Both the position numbers and the translations under genes were made by a program. Source: Cunninghamella blakesleeana (lineage: Eukaryota; Mucoromycota; Mucoromycetes; Mucorales; Cunninghamellaceae). From it: a stretch of 64,000 nt of DNA. This document shows, in pieces, positions 24,233 through 36,000 of this stretch. The notes under the pieces were generated by a model, which had not been told where the DNA came from, did not search any database, and saw only the letters and a program-made list of their open reading frames with translations. The stretch lies in NCBI GenBank assembly GCA_017871115.1, contig JAFCIZ010000002.1, forward strand, positions 682,001 through 746,000, read 5' to 3'. Each line of letters begins with the position of its first letter. The stretch's first letter is position 1.

Positions 24233-24673
24233 ATTTCTATATATATTAAGCATACTCATTTGGTGTTATGGAATCCCGAATAAAAGCTTTTTCTAAATGC
24301 TCCATCAGTACAATAATAGAATACAAATCCGCCATGTTTTCATACTTATCTCTTTCTTTGTTATTTGTAAATAAACGTACTTCCTATATGCATTAAATTG
24401 GTAAGTTACATTACTCTTTTATTATTATTATTTATATTTAAATGTATTGCTATTAAAACTATATATTTTCTATTTTTCATTTTTAAAGTAACTTTACTTC
24501 ATCAAGATTCATACCTATATTAATCCATATTTTTTTAAAAAGAAATAAGATAGAGATTATATAAATATATGTATTAGAGTACTATTATTATTTGTATATA
24601 TTAAGTAAAGTAATTACATACTTTTCTGATTCACATAATTTGGAGCATATTGTAAAACATCATTTGGTTCCAT
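23391..24673 (-). CDS. VPS28: VPS28, ESCRT-I subunit
   Basis: Six exons (24673-24622, 24514-24498, 24383-24256, 24122-24020, 23932-23804, 23675-23391) give 237 aa, near the usual 220-240. The N-terminal region has EEVRLF...ERDKYENMADLYSII and LEKAFIRDSITPNEYTPQC, typical of the VPS28 core that packs with Vps23 and Vps37. The C-terminal four-helix domain (DALRIGRLAVDDIHPLLEDLIKAL, LPPDYEAK, VRKWLITLNTM, RQMAFEIERCHSNFYRWL) recruits ESCRT-II/Vps36. Role: sorting of ubiquitylated cargo at endosomes. Exon 2 is only 17 nt (MNLDE plus part of Ser18). The C-terminus adds an acidic HHEEEE tail. Confidence 0.95.
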
Positions 24674-25078
24674 TATAAAGAGCAAGCAAAAAAGAATGTG
24701 AAGAAAATAGAATAAAAAAATGCGGAATCTTGGAAAATTTATAAAAAAAAGCCGGAGTTCAAAAAAATAACTTTACTATTCTTTTTAAAATAAAGTAAAT
24801 TACTGATGGTTTATTATTATTAAGTATAAATCTATATTGATATTTTTTTTTTTTTTTTGATTTTTTTTAAAAATTCATTTAATCAGATACAATGCCGTAT
24901 TTACAATCTGTTGAGGTTTTATAGTTTTAGATATTATCTGATTAAAATAAAATAAAATAAATATTTTTTTTGTATAGTCATTATATTAGAGTTAAAATGA
25001 CAAAATGAATAAAAATAAAATGCAAATAATAATAATAATACTAAAAAAATAAATGAGAATCTTGATATATAGATTTTT
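24674..25078. other. Intergenic, VPS28 promoter and RRP5 3' end
   Basis: 405 bp. It carries the ATTCCGC-type motif (minus strand) about 50 bp upstream of VPS28, then A/T-rich RRP5 3' UTR. No gene seen. Confidence 0.5.
24722..24728 (-). promoter_or_regulatory. ATTCCGC upstream motif (VPS28)
   Basis: GCGGAAT on the plus strand, i.e. ATTCCGC followed by A/T tract in the sense orientation of VPS28, about 50 bp before its ATG. Part of the recurring motif set described in the findings. Confidence 0.35.
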
Positions 25079-25685
25079 TTAAAGAGATGATACATAAGCA
25101 AGTGTTTTTTCCTTGACGTGTTCAACATCATCGGCGGAACCATGGTCCTTTTCATATTGTAACCATTTCTTGAATAAGAACTTCATTTTTTTGGATGAAA
25201 ACTTCATTGATACAACACGTTCAAATAATCTTTGTACCATTTCATGATCACCATTTTTGATTTCTAAATCCAAGTATATATTCCATAAATCGACACGCTT
25301 AGGTGAACTACTCATAACACCTTCTAAAATAGTACGTCCACGTTCGGCTTCACCAAATTTAAATTCTAATTGTGCAAATTTAACAATTGTTTTGATGTCT
25401 AAAATAAAAATATTAAATTATGTTAGTGCCAATAAACCTTCACCTGGTATTATTTTGTTTTATTCTATCACATATATGATCCACTTACGTTTGTGTTTTG
25501 GTAATGATTGTAAACTACGTTGAAGTAATTCACGTGCACTTTCTATTTTGTCTTGTTTTAAATAAAATTCTCCAAATAAGGTCCAAATTTCTGAAGATTG
25601 GCTAAATTTTTTAAGAGCTTCTTTCCATAATGATTCTGCTTTCTATAAAGTTAAAAACAATAATAAATATAAATTTATATTAGCA

Positions 25686-25718
<33 letters not shown>

Positions 25719-28700
25719 CCTTGTATTAAATATAAATAAAATAAGACTAATATATCTAAACTTACATCTAATTTTTCACTTTTTTCGTAAATTTTCAAAA
25801 GGTGTAAATATACTTTTTTAGGTTCACAGAAGGTTAAAGCACGTTTAAATACTTGTTCTATAGATTCATCTGAACCAAATTGATTTTCTAAATTCAATAA
25901 AGCAACCCATATGTTCATTTTTTCTTGCTCTTCACGGAAATTAATTGTTTTCAAAGCACGTTCACCAATAACACGGGCCTTTTCAATTTCAGATAATTGT
26001 AATTGATAAGCCATATAATTGATCCATAAGTAAGAAGAATCAGGAGATCCAACTAAAAGTCGTTCAAAATCATTTACAGATTGAGGTGCTTCAGAATTAA
26101 GTTCGGCTGTTTTATCTTCAACTTGCTGTTTCTTTTTATTCTTGTTGGATTTCTTTTTTTGTTCAGTATCTTCAGAATCATCATCTTCAGATTCACTATC
26201 AACACTTGATACATTACCCAATTGTAAATTAGTTGTTTGTCCAGACCAATCAAATTTACCACCTACTTTTAATGCTGGTAAATTTTCAACTTCTTTTTCT
26301 TCATCTTCATCAGCGCTATCTTCATCATCGTCATCTTCTACTCCATTTGCATCTATCATATCTACGTCACTATCTTGATCTTCTTCATCTTCATCATCAT
26401 CATCATCAGCATCTTCGTTATCTTCCATTTCTTCATCATCATCTTCATCATTGTCTTGTTCCATTTCTTCATCTTCGCTTTCATCATAGTCTGGAATTTG
26501 TTCTTCTTCTTTTTTAGCATCTTGTTTCTTTTTATTTTTTTTAGGGGGTTTAATACCTAAAATAGCACTTTCTTTTAATGAAGCTTCAATACGTTTGTTT
26601 TCAGAATCAACGGATAAGATTTTAGTATCCACAAGCTGACCAACAGAATAAAGAGATTGCCAATCTTTCACATAGCTATCACTTAATTGAGATATTTTAA
26701 CACGAGAATGAACATCTCGATGATAAGCTACAAAGACACCAGCAGAGGAAATGTTGATAATATAACCTTTCAAAACATCGCCCTTTTGAATATCATCATG
26801 AGATTTAATAATACGTTGTTGTTGTCCTTCTTGTATATCTTTTGATGACTTCAAATCAGATTGACAAAGTGATAAATCAAGATGATGTTTTTTATAATTG
26901 ACATGGATGACTTTACATTCAACAGCTTGATTTAATTTGAAGGATTTTGTAGGGTTAGGTTGGAATTCGTCAGATAATTCAGTAAGAGCTACTCTACCAA
27001 TAATATTGGGAAGTAATTCAACTGATAAACCAGTCTTTTCGTCTATTTTTTTAATAGTACCATTTAATTTTTGTCCAACCTTTATAGATTTGAAATTACT
27101 ACTAGAAGTGTTACCAGGTGCACTTTTTTCTTCTTCATTACTATGTACAGGTGATAATGATAATGTATTTTTATTTTCATTCACAGATTTTACTTGTACC
27201 AACATAGCTTGACCAACAGAAAAGTGTTTTGAAAGAGGAGACATATTATTAAGAAGTTTTTTATGTAAAATGCCTCGAATGAATGGTGTGATAGCAATTT
27301 TAAGATAGTCATCTTCAATACCGATAACAAAACCTAATAATTGGTTACCAGGATGGATACTTGTGACGCTAATAGGATTAGCTGCTCCATCTGATTTTAA
27401 TGAACATTCAATACGTTGTTTGGGGTTTTTGGTATTAGAAATAGGTAAATAAGTGTGCTTTTTGACGTCACGAATGCCTAAAACTTTAATGTCAACGGAT
27501 TTATCCTTGAAAAGAGCTAATGAATTGCTAAGATTTTCAACAGGGATAGATTCATAGTTATCAAATACTTCAGTGATATCAACGTGTCCAGTAGATCCAT
27601 TAGGAAGTTTGACAATAAGTTGGGTTTCTTTAACATTAGTTACTTTGACATCGTTAACCATATCACCAATATTATAATTGTTATTTTCGACTGATTGCTT
27701 GTTTTTATTCTTTTTAGCAGCTGTAGCAGCTTCACGTTGAGCATCTGTAAGTGGTTCATCACGAATCATGGACAACATTAATTTTTTACTTTCAAGATCA
27801 GCATCTAAAACATACACTTTGACGGTTTGACCAATATGGAAGGTATCTTTCAAGTTTACATTTTTGGATACTTCAGTCATTTCACTACCAGGACAAAAAC
27901 CGGTGACATTATTGTAAAAACCAATTACAGAACCTTTAGGTTGAACAGAAACAATAACACCATGAGTGGCCATTTTAGGTTTAGCATCCGCTATAGATTT
28001 GATTAATGGTAAATTGCTGTCAATTAAGGATTTTTTCAATGTAAGAACAACTTTTCTTTGTTCTTCATTCACTAAAAGAACACGAGCACGAACCTTATCA
28101 CCAGCTTTAAATTTCAACTCAGGACGTGAGAGTTTAGCATCAGATAAATGATGGGTAGGAATATAACCATTGATACGATCGGAAAGTTTTACTAATACAC
28201 CATTTTGAGCAAATCGAATAATAGTACCATTTACCATTTTACCGGTGACAATATCAGAGTATTGAAGGTATTGTTCCTTTAATACACTGGGTTGAATTGT
28301 TAATGATAAAACACCATCTACAGGGCTATAAGATAAGACACGAGCACGGTGAGTTGTTCCAATAGAGTAAGGTCCTGAGGTTTGTTGAATAGCAGCGACA
28401 CGTTCATCAGAGAGACGGGAAATCTATTAAATGGAAGAAAAAGGAAAATTAATTAGTTAAATGATCCGCCCAATCATCAAACATGTATATATAACGCTAT
28501 ATATGTATCTACATTTACTTACATGAATAAAGCCCATAATGTTATCCAAATTTTCAATACTGACGAAGACACCAGCGTGAGTAACACGTACTACAGTTAC
28601 CTTTTCAAGGAATTTACCATAAGGATAAAGATCACCAATGTATTTTCCAGTTGATTTTTTATTAACTACAGGATTGCTAAGACTACAACAATGGGGAATA

Positions 28701-30285
28701 ACCGTACCATAAAGTTGTTTATTTTCAGTGGTGATATCAGTGAATAATGTACGAAAAGTTAAATTTGTTCCAATAGTGTAAGTTTTTTCTACATCTTTAG
28801 TGAAAGGCAATTGTGCTCTATCAATCATTGCATCGTAAAGTCCCATTAGCTTTATGCTTAATCCACGAGAACTTGAATGTTGTACAATACCGTTAACTAA
28901 CTGGCCGGGTGTAATAGAGTTTAATGTTGAAAAAGGTGCTTCTATCTATTAATTATTATTTATCGAATAATCAATTAAAAAAGAAAATTAGTGATGGTTC
29001 ATTAAGTACTAATCATATCCATCTACATCAGTATTATTTTAAAAAAATAAATATAAATGAATAAAAAAGACTTACTTGAGTAGAAGAAATAGTTTCACGG
29101 TCTAAAGTTAAATTGACGGTACGTTTATTTTTTGCCATGTCCTTAACAAGACATTGTACATATTGTCCAACAATCAATTGTTCACCGCGGTTATAAGTTT
29201 CAATATATGATTTAGCATCTTTATGATGACAGAATCCAGTTAAGCCATTAATACCTAATGATAATACATAACCATGGTCTTCAACACTATCTACAGAAGC
29301 ACCAAGTACCTAATATAAAAAATAATAATAGAAAAAGGATAGTCAGTAAATATTTTTAAAAGTAAATATACATTTATATGTATATACTGGTCGTACTAAT
29401 ACTAATATTAATATGATTATGAATATTAGATTACCAGTCCAGCTGTAACATCCATTTTTGCGATTGAACCATTAACGGCAGAAGGTTTCAAGGATAAATC
29501 AATCCGTTTTTTAGTACTACCATCATCACCTTCTACAGCAGTAACACGACATTGTACCCATTGGCCAATATAAAAGATATCTTTATTGTTAGGTAATTCA
29601 ATTTCTTCATCTTCATCTTCATCAGCAGCAGCTTCTACTAGGGTTGATAATTGTTCTGAAACTTCCGTGATAGGTACAACACCAACTAATTGATTAGGAA
29701 GGCCAACAATAATATTAAGTTCGTTAATTTGAACAATACAACCAAGTACTAAACTACCAATGGAAAGTTTCTAGTATATAATAAGAATAAGAACAATATA
29801 AAAGAAAAATAATAAAATCAATTAATATCAATCTATATTACTATATATAACTTCATTCCTTCAAATAATAATAATAATAATAATATATATTTACCTTAAA
29901 AGTAAGTTCTTCAATTTTTTTATGTTTGACAGGCTTCTTTTCAGTGGTTGTTATTTTTTTGGCGCTAGAGGATTTATCCTTTTTATTGAATACTTTTCTC
30001 TTCTTTTTTGCATTTTCCTTAGTTGTAGCTGTTGTAGTATTAGCAGTTGATTTCTATAAATAATTAATATGAATAAAAATATATATTTATAAATAAAAAA
30101 GGTCGAGATCTAAAGTATATTTTTTGAAACTTGATATATTTTTTTAAATCTACCTTTGCGGTGAATAAATCTTTAGCTACTTGATTTGATATTTCACGAT
30201 GTTCTAATGGAGTTAAAGCACTTGCACCACCACGAGGAAAGTTTACTTCTTCAGTGGTTTCTGATTCATTTTTTCTTTTAACCAT
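25079..30285 (-). CDS. RRP5: RRP5, rRNA biogenesis protein with S1 and HAT repeats
   Basis: Eight exons (30285-30154, 30053-29895, 29770-29435, 29309-29076, 28945-28523, 28423-25766, 25642-25489, 25398-25079) give 1471 aa, shorter than yeast Rrp5 (1729). The start MVKRKNESETTEEVNFPRGG matches the family N-terminus. Serial S1 RNA-binding domains follow (for example GSLVLGCIVQINELNIIVGLP, DIVTGKMVNGTIIRFAQNGVL, VGQKLNGTIKKI, GDVLKGYIINISSAGVFVAY). An Asp/Glu-rich linker then leads to C-terminal HAT/TPR helices (DFERLLVGSPDSSYLWINYM; KRVDLWNIYLDLEIKNGD). Rrp5 acts in the nucleolus in both 18S and 5.8S/25S rRNA maturation. The length suggests fewer S1 domains than in yeast or animals; I did not count them exactly. 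Confidence 0.94.
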
Positions 30286-30366
30286 AGTAATTTATGTGTC
30301 AAAAAAAAAAAGTGAAAAGAAAAGCAGAATGTAAAAATTTAAAAAATCAAAGGTTAAAAAAAAATT

Positions 30367-30373
30367 GGCGGAA
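30367..30373 (-). promoter_or_regulatory. ATTCCGCC upstream motif (RRP5)
   Basis: GGCGGAAT on the plus strand reads ATTCCGCC then A/T in the RRP5 sense, about 80 bp before the ATG. Confidence 0.35.
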
Positions 30374-31065
30374 TATTAATTTTTTTTAAAATACACTTTG
30401 TTCTTAGTAAAAGCAGTCAACGAGCTAACTTTTATTATGAGCCACCAATTCACAAGATTTTTTATTTTTATTAAATTAATAAATATATTTTGTGGAATTA
30501 ATCACTAATTTATCATTTTATATTATAATTCTCAGTATATAAATATTTGTATATTTAATAAATTTTAAAAAAAAATGATCACTATACTTGCTTTTTTTAT
30601 GTGTTTGTGCATATGTTAGTCGTTCCTAAAAAATTATGCAAGCGGAATTTAAAAATAAAAAGATAGAAAAAATTATGTAGAATTTTTACCTTAATCTACA
30701 CAGCAAATTCTTTAGTAGTACCTTAAAATAAAAAATATACTGAATCTATTATTTAATATTATTACTAATCAATTCTACATATACTTTAAATAGCTTGAGC
30801 CTTCATTACTTTAATTCTTCTTTTAGAATTCAGCATACTATAACTTTCATGTTTACCTTTTAAAGGAACGCATACTTAGATAACTATTCTTGGTGTATAT
30901 CTTTCTTTCTCAAACGTATCACTAATAAATTTGCTATCGCGATTATATAAAATATAAATAATGTATCAAATACCAATAAATGTGATAAATTATACGATTT
31001 TATTTTACTCACCATTGCTCTTCTTTTAATTTTGTTAGTTCATGGCTATATAACCAAAACAAAAG

Positions 31066-31084
31066 CTACAAGCTATGCTTGTAG
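31066..31084. repeat. Perfect short hairpin
   Basis: CTACAAGC, TAT, GCTTGTAG: an 8-bp perfect stem with a 3-nt loop, alone in non-coding sequence. No gene partner identified. Confidence 0.4.
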
Positions 31085-31245
31085 GCCAATTTTATCCTTT
31101 AATTGAGTTGCTGTTTTACTTTTAATAATGAGTGTGGACTACTAATTTCATATATGTAAATAAATCTTTTTGCAAGTGTTTACTTACGACATAGATAGAA
31201 TATATTTTCATAGGCTGTGCATATAATTATTCGACTCACATCATG

Positions 31246-31504
31246 TTAAATTTTCTTGAGTAATTCAGGGAAAAAATTAATGAGTCTACTTTTCATACTA
31301 TCTTGAACATCACATGCGCAAAATAAATGATACATGAAATCAAAACGAATTTAATTATCTTCACGAGCTTGCGAAACATCTTTACCACATAGTACTTGAA
31401 GAACATCCTTATTATTTCGTCTAAATTAACATTGTTCACAAATTGATCGAAGAATTTATTTTTAGTTTATATTTAATACTAGTACCAATAGTTTTTAAAT
31501 CCAT
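31246..31504 (-). pseudogene. Decayed protein-coding relic
   Basis: On the minus strand a Met codon at 31504 starts MDLKTIGTSIKYKLKI. After a frame change the text continues FDQFVNNVNLD, then after another NNKDVLQVLCGKDVSQARE. A stop codon is crossed before FDFMYHLFCACDVQDSMK and SRLINFFPELLKKI, ending at a stop at 31246. Amphipathic protein-like composition, unlike nearby A/T noise, suggests a dead gene or gene fragment. Family not recognised. At least two frameshifts and one stop. It sits about 115 bp from the LINE insertion point. Confidence 0.35.
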
Positions 31505-31618
31505 ACTAATCAATCACTACCAAGTTTGCAAATCTATTTTATTGAATAGTTTTTTACAAACATTAAAAATAATCGGAATTTAAAAACAAAAACTATGGTT
31601 TATTTTAGTCTTGATTTA

Positions 31619-31632
31619 TATTTTTCTATCAC
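31619..31632. repeat. Left target-site duplication of the LINE
   Basis: TATTTTTCTATCAC, identical to 37145-37158 after the element's poly(A). It sits immediately before the ORF1 start codon. Confidence 0.9.
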
Positions 31633-33048
31633 ATGGCTTCTTCTGATAATAATCCAGATAAAACGGTGGAGTCTGGTAACCAACCACCTCCACCCTCTAC
31701 CTCGAAAAACATCACAACAAAATTTTCCACTATAGTTAAAAATGCTTCCTCAACAAAGAATATAGTAGAAAAAAACAAAATTATCACTAGTTTATGGTTC
31801 TCAGCACGTTCACCTGGAGCCTTGCTCTTCGACATTTCAACTCTTCCTAATAACCTAACTCAAACCTGGTTCACTGAGAGTATCTGCGATCAAACAGACG
31901 GTGTTTATGGTTTAAATTTTAAAAAAGTTAATCAAATAAAATATATTGAAGTTTATACACATGAAGGATTCTATAAAGATCTCAAAGAAAATGGATTAAA
32001 ATTTGTTTCTCATAATATTTCAGTTCACATTATTCCTTGTGAGGCAATCGACGATGACTCTACTATCACTCGCATTACAGTATCTAAGTTACCTTTCTAT
32101 AAAGATTCAGACCTAATTGCAGGAATCAAAGAAAGTTTCAACCCTTTTGGGGAAGTTCTCGATGTTAAGTTATATAAACAAACACGTAAAGAAATTTTTT
32201 TAGGTACCGGTTTAGTTATATTAAAAACTCCGATAAATAAGTCCCAACATGCTCCTGTTTTGACACATAAGCTTCATTATAAAAATACAGGGGAAAGTTT
32301 CCATGCACTATGGGCAAACATGCCTACCTGGTGCAGATATTGTCATGATATAGGGCATACTAAATTTGAATGCGCTAAATCTCTTGCGAGTACTTTATGT
32401 TTTGCATGTCATAAACAAGGTCATCGGGCCAGTTCTTGTCCTTTAAAAACTAACAAAAAACCTCGTAAAACGGGCCTTTTAAAAGAGACTTTAAAAACTA
32501 ATACAGTTGAAACAACAGCTCATATAATTTCCAATAAAAAGTCTATTCTTTATTCTGATCCAGATAATATCAAAATAAATAATAGTATCTTCACTTCCAA
32601 CCCTTTTGGGATACTCTCATCTAATCCAGTAGATAAATCACCTGAATATATTCCTAATGGACAAATTATAAATGACTCTACGGAAGATAGAGAAAACTCC
32701 TATTCTTCCCCTTCAATGGAAGGTTCACCCTCTCCATCAGTAATTAATGAAGATAATGAACTATCTCCTTTATCGCTATCTAGTAGTGATGATGAAGAAA
32801 TGACTGATAATAAACCACTTCCACCCTCTCAACCAGATGTTAATAATTATTTTGATTTAACAGATAATGATACATCCTCTTTTATTAATGAAGAAGATAT
32901 ACAACCATCTCTTGATATGGGTACTGAGCTTGATCCTTCTACCCAACAATCTACAATCGTTCTATCGACGACAACACCTCCAATTACGCCTCGTCGTACA
33001 GAACGGTCGCGTAATGCCCCTTCTCATCTAAATAATTATGTGCGCTAA
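31633..33048 (+). CDS. LINE ORF1 protein with two CCHC zinc knuckles
   Basis: 471 aa, intronless, encoded from the first base of the insertion. About residues 130-210 look like an RRM-type fold (TRITVSKLPFYKDSDLIAGI ... FNPFGEVLDVKLY). Two zinc knuckles follow at about 235-275: CRYCHDIGHTKFEC and CFACHKQGHRASSC, both C-x2-C-x4-H-x4-C. The C-terminal third is acidic, Ser/Pro-rich and probably disordered. ORF1 proteins package the element RNA. The stop overlaps the ORF2 start by 11 nt, so ORF2 would be made by reinitiation or a similar mechanism (inference). Confidence 0.88.
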   Translation: MASSDNNPDKTVESGNQPPPPSTSKNITTKFSTIVKNASSTKNIVEKNKIITSLWFSARSPGALLFDISTLPNNLTQTWFTESICDQTDGVYGLNFKKVNQIKYIEVYTHEGFYKDLKENGLKFVSHNISVHIIPCEAIDDDSTITRITVSKLPFYKDSDLIAGIKESFNPFGEVLDVKLYKQTRKEIFLGTGLVILKTPINKSQHAPVLTHKLHYKNTGESFHALWANMPTWCRYCHDIGHTKFECAKSLASTLCFACHKQGHRASSCPLKTNKKPRKTGLLKETLKTNTVETTAHIISNKKSILYSDPDNIKINNSIFTSNPFGILSSNPVDKSPEYIPNGQIINDSTEDRENSYSSPSMEGSPSPSVINEDNELSPLSLSSSDDEEMTDNKPLPPSQPDVNNYFDLTDNDTSSFINEEDIQPSLDMGTELDPSTQQSTIVLSTTTPPITPRRTERSRNAPSHLNNYVR

Positions 33049-36000
33049 ACCTATTGTTTGCCACATATCCTCATTAAACTGTAATAGTTTAGTGAAAACC
33101 GCCTCTAAACATCAACAATCATCTTATCTTCGATACCTACGTCTCTTTAAATCCTCTATTTTCATTTTTCAAGATATTAGGGCTAACGAAACCCAACTAT
33201 CTACCATTAAAAATCAACTACAATGTCATCAATCCATATGGAATTCTCACTGCGGAATTGTTTCTTTCTCAAATGATTATCATCTTACAATAATCGACAA
33301 TCTTTCTTTAGATAGGTTACTTTTATGCAAAGTTTCCCATCCTGAAAACTTTTTCATTCCTTTTTATATTCTTAACATTTATGCTCCACCTACTCCATCT
33401 CCTCGTAGAGTGTTTTTTAAACACACTTTTCAAATACTACAACATTTGGAATCCCAACAACTAATTAATCATACTAGACTAATCATTGCTGGAGATTTTA
33501 ATTACTCTCTTACATCTTCACCCTTATCAAGTACAACAGACTTAGATTGGATAGCCTACATACAGAATCACTTTAATAATGCCCTATATACAAATGATAA
33601 TCATAATATTCCAACTTTCCAACGTAATACGGAAATCTCAACTATTATAGATTATATATATAATGGATCAGAGATACATCATTCTTTAAGATCCTCTTCT
33701 ATCACATTTATTAAAAGAGATTGGTCTGATCATTCAGTACTTTCTACTACATATGAATTAGGTCCTTCACCAGTAGGTCCGGGTCTATGGCGTGCCAACC
33801 CCATTTTTCTAAATCATGATAAATACCTCATCCTAGTACAAAATTTGATTGATCAACTAATAAAAATACACCCTCATGACTCCCTCTCCTCACTAGAATT
33901 TTGGGATATCTTAAAAAATAAATTAAAAAAAGTTACCAAAAGATATGGATACGCACATACAGCTTGGCGTGAATATACTTTACAATATTACATGAAAAAA
34001 AGAAATAAGATTCTGAGAAGTCGACCCAATCTTACACTTAAAAACCAATTATTACCAAAAATAGATGGTATCATCCACAATCTTCAGCAGGAAATAGTAG
34101 ATATTGCCGCTATTAAATCAGGTATCCGTTGGCGGGAAAATAGTGAACGCTCAGCAGGATATTTAAAAAAAGTACACCACCACAAACAGGCCACACAATT
34201 TATCACATCATTAATAGACGAACACAATAATAACTCTGTACATCAAGATTATTCATCTATGCATTCCATCACTACACACTTTTATAAAGATTTATTTAAA
34301 CCTTCACCAGTTGAGGATCATTTAATAGATGAATTTCTAGAAAATATAAACTTGACAACTGTTTTATCTACCGAAGATCACCATTTTTTAACTGAGAAAA
34401 TTACAATTGAAGAACTTCTATTACAAACTAAACGAACACCTAAACAAAGTAGTCCTGGCCCTGATGGTTTTGGATATTCTTTTCTTAATCATCTTTTTTC
34501 TATGCCTGTCTTACAAGAACGTATTTTGGAGTTATACAATAAGGCTCTCCTAGGGGATTTTCCTACCTCATGGAAAGAAATCAAAGTCCGTTTATTACCA
34601 AAGAAGAATGATCTAACTTCACTTCGTAATTGGAGACCAATATCCTTAGTAAATTGTGATGCTAAAATCTTCACACGTATAATGACAGCCCGTTTTAATA
34701 AATTCCTTCCTAAACTCATTAACACATTTCAAACTGGTTTCTTACCTTCCCGTTTTATAGCTGAAAATGGTTTGGCCATGAATCTTATTCTTGAACAATC
34801 TAAACTACACAATATATCAGGAATTGGGATCCTTCTAGATCAAGAAAAAGCGTACGACAGAGTCCATCCATCATACCTGCGCAAAGTACTACAATTTTTT
34901 CATTTTCCAGAAACCACTATCTCTTGGATTATGGCTATTTTCTTCCAAAATCAAGTATCCATTAATCTTAATGGTTTTTTCACTGATCCTATCGTACAAA
35001 AAAGAGGACTTAGACAAGGAGATCCTTTATCTCCACTTCTTTTTAATATTGCCCTAGAACCTTTCCTATTAAAAATAATACAACACCAAGAACTACATGG
35101 TTTCTCTATACCAAATAATGTTTCATTACCTTCATCTAATAATAATGAATTTTCTACTACCACTCCTTCAATAAAATGCATGGCTTACGCTGATGATGTA
35201 TGTGTTTTTATCAATAATCCAAGGGAATGGGAAGTTTTAAAAACATTAATGAATCAGTTCTCCAAGGTCTCTAATGCACTGTTCAATGTTCATAAAACAG
35301 AAGCTATTTTCCTTAACGGTCATAAAGACCCAATTTGGTTACCAATATTACAAGAAGAAAATATCCAGACATATCATCACAGAAATTCTAGTACACCTTT
35401 TAGATATCTAGGTTTTTATTTTTATTTTAATTTATCACAACGTCAAGTTCTTCTTCAAAACATCAAGGCAAATATCCAAAAACAAATTGGTATATATTCT
35501 TCTAGAAACATTTCCATTAAAGGTAGAGTAACAATCCTCAACAATTTAATTTTATCCAAATTATGGTATTGTCTTCGTTTACTATATGCACCTAAAGATT
35601 TCTTTACACAAATACAATCTATGATCACTAAATTCATCTGGCAAAATAAATATCCCAAGTTTTCTTTCCTTCAAATGTGCCAACCTATTCAAAATGGTGG
35701 TCTTGGTATTCTAAACCCAAGCATTCAAAGCATGTACTTACAGCTTCGGTGGATATATATACTTTTTGATACTACCAACCATCCATCCTTTATACGTCCT
35801 CTACTAGTACAACACCTCCAACAAATTTCACCTCATAACCAACATCCTTTCCAATCTCTAATCTTTAAAGACTTTCGCAAAGGGCCCCTTTGTTCACCAG
35901 GTCACTTTGCTCCAAATCTTTTTAATGCATTTGATTCTATAGTCCCTTCTTATGACTTCAGTAAAATATCCATAGCCACCTGCTTATCTTTTCCACTGCA

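Larger units (their letters stand above)
30286..31618. other. Intergenic region left of the LINE
   Basis: 1.33 kb. It holds the RRP5 promoter with an ATTCCGC motif, a second copy of that motif at 30642, a perfect 8-bp-stem hairpin at 31066, a decayed coding relic at 31246-31504, and the left target-site flank. No intact gene. Confidence 0.5.

Noticed and set aside
31629..31835. Minus-strand ORF opposite LINE ORF1
   Set aside because: Shadow of the ORF1 reading frame; no independent signals.
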